Positions 57,104-64,000 of a DNA stretch of 64,000 nucleotides are shown here, piece by piece. A program made the translations under genes and the position numbers. Below the pieces are notes generated by a model. It did no database searches. It was given only the letters and a program-made list of their open reading frames with translations, and was not told the DNA's origin. The number at the start of each line of letters is the position of its first letter. Positions within the stretch are counted from its first letter, which is position 1. Source of the DNA: an uncultured bacterium (lineage in GTDB: Bacteria > Bacteroidota > Bacteroidia > Chitinophagales > Chitinophagaceae); NCBI GenBank assembly GCA_903826405.1, contig CAIKEH010000008.1:81276-145275 (forward strand), written 5' to 3'.

Positions 57104-60100
57104 ATGAAAAGTAAAACACCGATTCGCCTAAGCTTCATCTGTCTGCTGCTGATTCAATTGTTGTCCATTCACGTCCGTTCCCAGAACGCCATTGTGACGG
57201 AGAACCAGTTGACAGGTAACCCCCGCAGTGAGTGGGATGTGAGTGGTGCGGGTGATCTGTCCATACAGGGATTCGCCACCGATATCAGTGTCAACAAGGG
57301 ATCTACGATCAATTTCAAGATCAGTTCACCGGTAGGTGTCAACTGTTCCATGAAAATTTACAGGCTTGGGTATTATAATGGCAATGGCGCCCGCCTGGTG
57401 ACCACTTTGCCGAACTTCTCCGCATCGGCTTCACAGCCTGGCTGCTTGACCAATTCCACCACGGGAATCATCGATTGTGGCAACTGGTCGGTCACCAGTT
57501 CCTGGGCCGTTCCCTCCACGGCCGTTACTGGCGTATACATCGCCAAACTGACACGCGCGGACAACAATGGATCCAGTCATATCATCTTCATCGTGCGCGA
57601 TGATGCCGCCACGGCGGATATCATGTTCAAGACCTCGGATGCCACTTGGCAGGCCTACAATGGCTACGGTGGCAACAGCCTCTATGTAGGCAATACTTCC
57701 TACACGGGAGGCCATGCGACCAAGGTGAGTTACAACAGGCCTTTCACCACGCGCAACGGCGGTGCCGGCGGTGGTGTTGCACAGGACTGGATCTTCAATG
57801 CAGAGTATCCGATGATCCGCTGGCTGGAACGAAACGGTTACAACATCAGCTATGTCACCGATGTGGACATGTCCCGGGATGCATCGGCCATCACCCCATC
57901 CAAGTACAAAGCCTTGTTCTCGGTCGGTCATGATGAGTATTGGACGGGCGAAGCGCGCGCACGTTATGAAACGGCGCGCAGCAACGGCGTCAATCTGGCC
58001 TTTTTCAGTGGCAATGAGGTCTACTGGAAATGCCGCTGGGAGAACAGCACCGACGGCTCCAATACTTCCTATAGAACACTGGTATGTTATAAGGAAGGAA
58101 CCCTGGGAGAGAATGTCTGCGGCACCAAGTGCGATCCGCTCACCAATGTGTGGACCGGTTTGTGGCGTGACGGCGCTGCCTACCCTTCGGCAGATGGCAA
58201 CCGTCCGGAAAACTCTCTGACCAGTCAGATCAGCTGGGGTGAGAACAGCGTATCCATGACGGTCCCGTCCACCTACAAATCACTTCGATTTTGGCGCAAC
58301 ACTTCGGTGGCGAGTCTGGCCAGCGGTGCCAGCGCCACCATGCCGCTGGGAACAGTAGGTTATGAATGGGATCCGGAGAATACCACCTTCGCCTCCAGCT
58401 ATCCGGGCGGACGGGTCATACTTTCCAACACCAATGTTGCCACCGGTCTGGTTCACAAGACTTCGATGTACAGATATAATAATGGCAACCGTGCCCTGGT
58501 CTTCGGTGCGGGTACGGTGCAGTGGTCTTGGGGTTTGGACAGTGTGCACGACAATGGCAATGCCGCCGCCAGTGCCAGCATGCAGCAGGCAACAGTGAAC
58601 CTGCTGGCCGACATGGGTGCTCAGCCGTCTTCCCTGCAATCAGCTCTGGTAGCTGCCACCGCAAGCACGGATGTCACGGCACCTGCAACGGTGATCAGCA
58701 GTCCCGTCAACAATGCGGCCATCGCCTCTGGATCGTCCATCACCATCAGTGGCACTTGTAGCGACGCAGCGGTCGTCGCTGGCGTGGAAGTATCCGTAGA
58801 TGGGGGTGTCACTTGGCAACTGGCCACCGGAACCACAAGCTGGACCTATACCTGGACACCTACCGCAGGAGGCACCTATACCATAAAGGCCAGGGGCTTT
58901 GATGACTCCGGCAACCTGCCCGCAGTAGGCTCAGAGACCACCATCACGGTAACGACTGGAGCCGTCACGTACAACTGCCCTTGTTCGGTCCTTCCATCAT
59001 CCAACCCTTCTGTCACCAACTCCAACGACGCTACGGGCGGTATCATGCTGGGTATGAAGTTCCGCGCCTTGGTCGGGGGAACGGTGACCGGAATCAAGTT
59101 CTACAAGGCCTCCGGCAATACAGGTACACATGCCGGCTATCTATATTCTTCCACCGGTACGGTGCTGGCATCGGCAACATTCACCAGCGAAACAGCAACT
59201 GGATGGCAGGTGGCCACCTTCAGCACACCGGTGACCATCTCCGCCAATACGACTTATGTGGCGGCCTACTTCAGCTCAGCTGGTAATTACAGTACAACGA
59301 ACAGCTACTTCACCACCGCCACAGTGAACGGTCCGCTGCGCGGACTGGCCAATGGTGAAGATGGATCCAATGGCCTGTATAAATACACCAATACGGCCGC
59401 ATTCCCTACCAGTACTTTCCAAAGCGCCAATTATTGGGTGGACGTTATCTTCAACACAAACGCCACCGTTCAGGATCTGACGCCGCCCACTGTTAGCAGC
59501 ACGTCGCCGTCGTCGGGATCGAGCGGCGTTTCGGCCACCACCACGGTGAGTGTATTCTTCAGTGAGGAGATGACGGCATCAACCGTAAATAGCACTACGC
59601 TTACCCTCACACAAGCCGGAACGGCGATTCCGGCCACGGTGGTTTACAATACAGGCCTGTCCAGCGCCACGCTGACTCCTTCTGCAGCACTATCCGCCAG
59701 CACAACCTATACGATCACCGTGAAGTCCGGTGCTGCAGGTGTCAAAGACCTTGCAGGTAATGCACTGGCCAGTGATTATACGGCATCTTTCACTACGGTA
59801 GCGGCTACGGTACCTTCTTCCCCCATGAACGACGGACCCGGCGGCCCGATATTGGTGATCAGCAGCTCTTCCAATCCGTTCAGTCTGTATGCAGCTGAGA
59901 TCCTGCGCGCTGAAGGCTTCAATGAATATAAGGTGCTCGACATATCGGCGGTGACCCAGACTCTCATCAATAACTATGATGTGGTCATATTGGGGGATAT
60001 CATACTTAATTCCTCACAAGTGACCTTGTTGACCAACTGGACAACTTCTGGTGGCACGCTGATCGCATTGCACCCGGATAAGCAACTCTCGTCTTTGCTA

Positions 60101-63100
60101 GGCATCACCAGTGTGGGTTCTACGCTGAGCGACCAGTACCTGCTGGTGAACACCACCTCGGGACCCGGCGCAGGCATTGTCGCTCAGACCATGCAGTTCC
60201 ATGGACCGGCAGATCTATATACTGCCAATGTGGGCACCACGGTGCTGGCAACCTTATATTCCAGCGCTACGGCAGCAACAACCAACCCTGCCGTTACCAG
60301 CCGCAATGTAGGTAGTTCAGGAGGTCAGGCCATCGCCTTCACTTACGACCTGGCAAAGTCCATCGTCTACACCCGCCAGGGAAACCCATTGTGGGCCGGA
60401 CAGAAACGTGATGGACAGACAGGCCCCATTCGTTCCGATGACATTTTTTATCCCAACTGGCTGGATAAAAACAAGGTCGCCATACCACAGGCAGATGAAC
60501 AGCAACGATTGCTAGTCAACATCATCCTGAGTGGCAATGCCGATAAAAAACCCCTGCCGAGGTTCTGGTTCCTGCCCAAAGGCAAGAAAGCCGCTGTGGT
60601 CATGACCGGCGATGACCATGCGGTAGGCGGCAACTCCACTGCAAAACGCTTCGACCAGTATGTGGCTGCCACCTCTACAAACACGGCACAGGATGTGGCC
60701 GATTGGAATGCAGTGAGAGCCACCTCATACCTGTTTCCGAATGTTGCACTCACCAATGCCGATATCATCAAGTATCAGAACTTGGGATTCGAGTTGGGGC
60801 TGCATCTGAATACCAATTGCGGCAACTACACTTCCTCCTCATGGAGCGGATACTGGACCACCCAGTTAGCAACACTTAAAACTAATTTTCCTGGTCTTAC
60901 TCCACAGGTTACCCACCGAACCCACTGCATCGCCTGGAGCGATTGGGCGACGCAACCCAAATTGGAAACGAAACTGGGCATCCGCATGGATTGCAACTAC
61001 TATTACTGGCCGGATGTCTGGGTGGCTGACAAACCCGGTATGTTCACCGGTTCAGGAATGCCCATGCGGTTCGCAGATCTGGATGGCTCGATGATCGACT
61101 GCTACCAGGTGGCTACGCAGATGACAGATGAATCGGGCCAAACCTATCCATTGCATATCAATGCTCTGCTCGACAGCGCTCTGGGTACGGCTGGATATTA
61201 TGGTGTCTTCTGTGCCAATATGCATACGGACATTTACCCAGAGCCCAGTTCCGACTCTATCGTGGCTGCCGCCTTGGCGCGTCAAGTACCGGTGGTATCG
61301 GCAAAGCAGATGCTCGACTGGCTGGAGGGCCGCAACAGCTCCAGTTTCTCGGCCATGTCCTGGACAGCAGGGAAACTGAGCTTCACCATCAACCAAGACA
61401 GCCGTGCACGGAACATGAAGGCCATGCTCCCAAGCAATATAGCAAGTGGCGACTTTGTCTCCTTGACCTTGAATGGATCTGTGGTGGCCGTAACCACACA
61501 AACCATAAAGGGGGTCTCCTATAAGTTCTTTGATGCCGTTGGCGGGAACTACGTGGCTTCCTATGGTGATCAGACACCTCCCGTGATCAGTAACGTCACT
61601 GCCGTACCGAACACCAACGGAACAGCCATCATCACCTGGACCACGGATGAGAAAAGCGACAGCAAAGTGGACTTCGGAAAGTCAACTACTTCACTGGACT
61701 CCACCAGATCCGACTCGGCAAGGGTCACTTCCCACAGCATGACTTTAACGGGATTGAGTTCGGGAGTAACTTATTACTTTAAGGTCACATCGAAGGATTC
61801 CGCACAGAATGCAGCCATGGCACCTTCCACACAGGGAAGTACGCTATCCTTTATCATGCCTGATGTTGCGCCTCCCGTGATCAGCAACGTCATGTCCACG
61901 CCGAACACCAATGGCACAGCCATCATCACTTGGACCACGGATGAGAAAAGCGACAGCAAAGTGGACTTTGGAAAGTCAACTACTTCACTGGACTCGACGA
62001 GATCCGACACAGCAAGAGTCACCTCACACAGCATCACCTTGTCAGGATTGAGTTCAGGAACAACCTATTATTTTAAGGTCACTTCGAAGGATTCCTCACA
62101 AAATCTAACCACTACAACTTCCTCTAAGGGAAATACCCTTTCGTTCACCATGCCTGATTTTGTGCCTCCTGTGATCAGCAACGTCACGGCTGTACCGAAC
62201 ACGAATGGCACAGCCATAATCACCTGGACCACGGATGAGATAAGCGACAGCAAAGTGGACTTCGGAAAGCTATCGGCTTCACTGGACTCCACTAGGTCAG
62301 ACACGGCAAAGGTCACCAGCCACAGCATCATATTGACGGGGTTGAGTTCCGGAACAACTTATTACTTTAAGGTCACTTCCAAGGATTCCTCACAGAATGC
62401 GGCAACAACACCCTCCACAGTGGGAAGTACACTTTCTTTTATCGTCCCCGATTTCGCTCCTCCCGTGATCAGCAACGTCACGGCTGTAGCCAACACGAAC
62501 GGCACCGCCACCATCACTTGGACCACAGATGAGAAAAGCGACAGCAAAGTGGACTTCGGAAAACTATCAGCTTCGCTTGACTCCACGAGATCCGACACAG
62601 CAAGAGTCACCTCACACAGCATGACACTTACAGGATTGAGTTCAGGAACAACGTATTACTTTAAGGTTACTTCAATGGATTCCTCACAGAATGTAGCCAT
62701 GGCACCTTCCGCACTGGGAAGTACACTTTCCTTCAACATGCCTGATGTTCTGCCTCCCCTGATCAGTAACGTGACAGCAGTGCCGAACACTAATGGAACG
62801 GCCATCATCACCTGGACCACGGATGAGATAAGCGACAGCAAAGTGGATTTCGGAAAACTATCAGCTTCACTGGACTCCTTGAGATCAGACGCAGCAAGGG
62901 TAACCTCTCACAACATGATACTGACGGGATTGAGTTCGGGAACAACCTATTACTTCAAGGTCACTTCTAAGGATTCCGCACAGAATGCAGCCACAGCACC
63001 TTCAGGACCGGGAAGTACACTTTCCTTCACCATGCCGTATGCCATACCACCAGTGGTCAGTAACATTATTGCCACACCTAATAAGAATGGCACGGTGATC

Positions 63101-64000
63101 ATTACTTGGACAACTGATAACTTGAGCGACAGCAGAGTCGACTATGGGCTGGACCCATCAACCCTGTCGTCAAATTTGGTCAATGCAAATTTAGTCACCA
63201 ATCATAGTATGACCATAAACGGGCTGCAAAGCGGATCTACTTATTATTTCACCGTAATATCAAAAGATCCCTCTCAAAATTATTTGACCATACCTGTTAC
63301 ACCGGGCATTCCTTTATCTTTCACCATGCCCGATTTCACAAATCCGACAATCAGCAATATTGTGGTTGTTCCCAACAATGACGGAACAGCCAGCATCAAC
63401 TGGATCACGGACGTCTCTTGCGACAGCAAGGTGGATTATGGAACCGATATATCCAATCTGAGTTCCAATATGATGGATGTAAATGTGAACACCACCCACA
63501 CATTAATACTTACAGGTCTGAATTCAGGAACAACATATTATTTCAGGGTGACGTCAAAAAATGTTGATCTGAATTCCGTCACGTCGCCAGCACTTACCGA
63601 GAATCCTATTTCCTTTACCATGCCGGATTTCACACCTCCCATCATCAGTAACGTCATAGCCACGCCGAATACCAATGGCACAGCCATCATCACTTGGACC
63701 ACAGATGAGAAAAGTGACAGCAGGATCGATTATGGCACCTCTAGCACATCGCTTGGACTGAACACTATCGACGCCAATCTGGTCACCAGCCATAGCATCA
63801 CGCTATCCGGCCTGAGTTCCACCACCCTTTACTACTTCAGGGTCAGTTCCAAGGATTCTTCCTTGAATTCAACTACCTCACCAGTGGCTTCATCGAGTCC
63901 GCTGACCTTCACGATGCCTGATTTCGCACCTCCAGTGATCAGTGCCATTGCAGCTGCTCCCAATAGCAATGGCACGGCCATCATCACCTGGACCACGGAT
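57104..64000 (+). CDS. giant secreted modular protein (N-terminal 2299 codons; continues past window)
   Basis: One uninterrupted frame runs from ATG 57104 to the window end; the track omits it because no stop is present. Domains in order: signal peptide (about 1-27, ending HVRSQ); dimethylformamidase beta-like domain (about 30-500, with QAYNGYGGNSLY and SVGHDEYWTGEA); Ig-like domain (524-620); DUF4082-like domain (625-785); Big_5-like domain (790-900, VFFSEEMTASTVNSTTLTLT); ThuA/GATase-like region (about 912-1140, ILVISSSSNPFSLYAAEILR); NodB-like region (about 1160-1400, VVMTGDDHAVGG, LGLHLNT, THRTHC); then FN3-like repeats from residue 1492. Probably exported and surface-attached or released; a sorting signal would lie beyond the edge. 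Substrate unknown, perhaps a polysaccharide or amide. Short track ORFs on both strands here are shadows. Confidence 0.93.
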   Translation, partial: MKSKTPIRLSFICLLLIQLLSIHVRSQNAIVTENQLTGNPRSEWDVSGAGDLSIQGFATDISVNKGSTINFKISSPVGVNCSMKIYRLGYYNGNGARLVTTLPNFSASASQPGCLTNSTTGIIDCGNWSVTSSWAVPSTAVTGVYIAKLTRADNNGSSHIIFIVRDDAATADIMFKTSDATWQAYNGYGGNSLYVGNTSYTGGHATKVSYNRPFTTRNGGAGGGVAQDWIFNAEYPMIRWLERNGYNISYVTDVDMSRDASAITPSKYKALFSVGHDEYWTGEARARYETARSNGVNLAFFSGNEVYWKCRWENSTDGSNTSYRTLVCYKEGTLGENVCGTKCDPLTNVWTGLWRDGAAYPSADGNRPENSLTSQISWGENSVSMTVPSTYKSLRFWRNTSVASLASGASATMPLGTVGYEWDPENTTFASSYPGGRVILSNTNVATGLVHKTSMYRYNNGNRALVFGAGTVQWSWGLDSVHDNGNAAASASMQQATVNLLADMGAQPSSLQSALVAATASTDVTAPATVISSPVNNAAIASGSSITISGTCSDAAVVAGVEVSVDGGVTWQLATGTTSWTYTWTPTAGGTYTIKARGFDDSGNLPAVGSETTITVTTGAVTYNCPCSVLPSSNPSVTNSNDATGGIMLGMKFRALVGGTVTGIKFYKASGNTGTHAGYLYSSTGTVLASATFTSETATGWQVATFSTPVTISANTTYVAAYFSSAGNYSTTNSYFTTATVNGPLRGLANGEDGSNGLYKYTNTAAFPTSTFQSANYWVDVIFNTNATVQDLTPPTVSSTSPSSGSSGVSATTTVSVFFSEEMTASTVNSTTLTLTQAGTAIPATVVYNTGLSSATLTPSAALSASTTYTITVKSGAAGVKDLAGNALASDYTASFTTVAATVPSSPMNDGPGGPILVISSSSNPFSLYAAEILRAEGFNEYKVLDISAVTQTLINNYDVVILGDIILNSSQVTLLTNWTTSGGTLIALHPDKQLSSLLGITSVGSTLSDQYLLVNTTSGPGAGIVAQTMQFHGPADLYTANVGTTVLATLYSSATAATTNPAVTSRNVGSSGGQAIAFTYDLAKSIVYTRQGNPLWAGQKRDGQTGPIRSDDIFYPNWLDKNKVAIPQADEQQRLLVNIILSGNADKKPLPRFWFLPKGKKAAVVMTGDDHAVGGNSTAKRFDQYVAATSTNTAQDVADWNAVRATSYLFPNVALTNADIIKYQNLGFELGLHLNTNCGNYTSSSWSGYWTTQLATLKTNFPGLTPQVTHRTHCIAWSDWATQPKLETKLGIRMDCNYYYWPDVWVADKPGMFTGSGMPMRFADLDGSMIDCYQVATQMTDESGQTYPLHINALLDSALGTAGYYGVFCANMHTDIYPEPSSDSIVAAALARQVPVVSAKQMLDWLEGRNSSSFSAMSWTAGKLSFTINQDSRARNMKAMLPSNIASGDFVSLTLNGSVVAVTTQTIKGVSYKFFDAVGGNYVASYGDQTPPVISNVTAVPNTNGTAIITWTTDEKSDSKVDFGKSTTSLDSTRSDSARVTSHSMTLTGLSSGVTYYFKVTSKDSAQNAAMAPSTQGSTLSFIMPDVAPPVISNVMSTPNTNGTAIITWTTDEKSDSKVDFGKSTTSLDSTRSDTARVTSHSITLSGLSSGTTYYFKVTSKDSSQNLTTTTSSKGNTLSFTMPDFVPPVISNVTAVPNTNGTAIITWTTDEISDSKVDFGKLSASLDSTRSDTAKVTSHSIILTGLSSGTTYYFKVTSKDSSQNAATTPSTVGSTLSFIVPDFAPPVISNVTAVANTNGTATITWTTDEKSDSKVDFGKLSASLDSTRSDTARVTSHSMTLTGLSSGTTYYFKVTSMDSSQNVAMAPSALGSTLSFNMPDVLPPLISNVTAVPNTNGTAIITWTTDEISDSKVDFGKLSASLDSLRSDAARVTSHNMILTGLSSGTTYYFKVTSKDSAQNAATAPSGPGSTLSFTMPYAIPPVVSNIIATPNKNGTVIITWTTDNLSDSRVDYGLDPSTLSSNLVNANLVTNHSMTINGLQSGSTYYFTVISKDPSQNYLTIPVTPGIPLSFTMPDFTNPTISNIVVVPNNDGTASINWITDVSCDSKVDYGTDISNLSSNMMDVNVNTTHTLILTGLNSGTTYYFRVTSKNVDLNSVTSPALTENPISFTMPDFTPPIISNVIATPNTNGTAIITWTTDEKSDSRIDYGTSSTSLGLNTIDANLVTSHSITLSGLSSTTLYYFRVSSKDSSLNSTTSPVASSSPLTFTMPDFAPPVISAIAAAPNSNGTAIITWTTD
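61577..64000 (+). repeat. array of 98-residue fibronectin-III-like repeats (294-bp period), truncated by window
   Basis: The segment PPVISNV begins at 61577, 61871, 62165, 62459, 62753, 63047, 63341, 63635 and 63929: nine starts exactly 294 bp apart, eight full units and part of a ninth. Each unit reads roughly PPVISNVTAVPNTNGTAIIT, WTTDEKSDSKVDFG, LTGLSSGTTYYFKVTSKDS and a short linker FTMPD. Units 1-5 are very similar in DNA; units 6 and 7 are more diverged, while unit 8 and the start of 9 return closer to the early ones. The array is in frame with the giant protein. Confidence 0.93.

Noticed and set aside
57431-57931. 166-codon minus-strand ORF and similar short ORFs on both strands to 63793
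   Set aside because: All lie inside the giant plus-strand frame; those in the repeat region recur every 294 bp simply because the coding repeats do.
61577-64000. CRISPR-like or satellite array
   Set aside because: The unit is 294 bp, is coding throughout in one frame and has no spacer structure, so it is a protein-domain repeat.

Overview
This 64 kb window is chromosomal DNA from a member of the Bacteroidota, most likely near Chitinophagia/Sphingobacteriia. The evidence is: promoters of the Bacteroidota pattern TTTG-N19-21-TAnnTTTG; A-rich rather than Shine-Dalgarno start regions; type III glutamine synthetase; a fused alpha/beta 2-oxoacid dehydrogenase E1; tandem DUF1573 proteins; the pyrG-yidC neighbourhood; and zinc-free S14. 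Composition and codon use look uniform. I saw no phage, insertion sequence, tRNA, rRNA or CRISPR.

Region 1 (1-14052, minus strand) is the str/S10/spc ribosomal cluster, read right to left: rpsL-rpsG, fusA, rpsJ-rplC-rplD-rplW-rplB-rpsS-rplV-rpsC-rplP-rpmC-rpsQ-rplN-rplX-rplE-rpsN-rpsH-rplF-rplR-rpsE-rpmD-rplO. rplO runs off the left edge. rpmD (59 codons) is missing from the ORF track but clear in the sequence. The str part is broken into separate units by terminators after rpsG and fusA and by consensus promoters before rpsL, fusA and rpsJ. A 348-nt gap between rpsJ and rplC is probably a structured leader. Almost every longer gap between ribosomal genes holds a small GC-rich hairpin.

Region 2 (14124-24364) is housekeeping. 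It holds ilvE; a plus-strand run of a HolD/psi-like protein, rdgB, an ECF sigma factor, its probable anti-sigma partner and a thioesterase; aroE overlapping a phosphosulfolactate-synthase-like gene; a TPR protein; two exported proteins; and yidC. Region 3 (24681-39867) has pyrG, an exported dienelactone hydrolase, proC, hldD, purL, a glycosyltransferase divergent from a polytopic membrane protein, glnN (GSIII), accC-accB and efp. The EF-P carries Arg in place of the usual Lys at the tip of its modified loop.

Region 4 (39942-56535) has a thioredoxin-like lipid-side protein, mdh, a minus-strand run of symporter, DedA, MFS and GT9 genes, an APC permease, a YebC regulator, a DCC protein, fused E1, two DUF1573 proteins, a CotH-like protein, an aminotransferase, an EamA exporter and an exported orphan.

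Region 5 (57104 to the right edge) is one enormous open frame of at least 2299 codons that the ORF track omits because it has no stop inside the window. It encodes a secreted modular protein: signal peptide, dimethylformamidase-beta-like domain, Ig-like domain, DUF4082-like domain, Big_5-like domain, a ThuA/GATase-like region, a NodB-deacetylase-like region, then fibronectin-III-like repeats with an exact 294-bp (98-residue) period. This is the most unusual object in the window.
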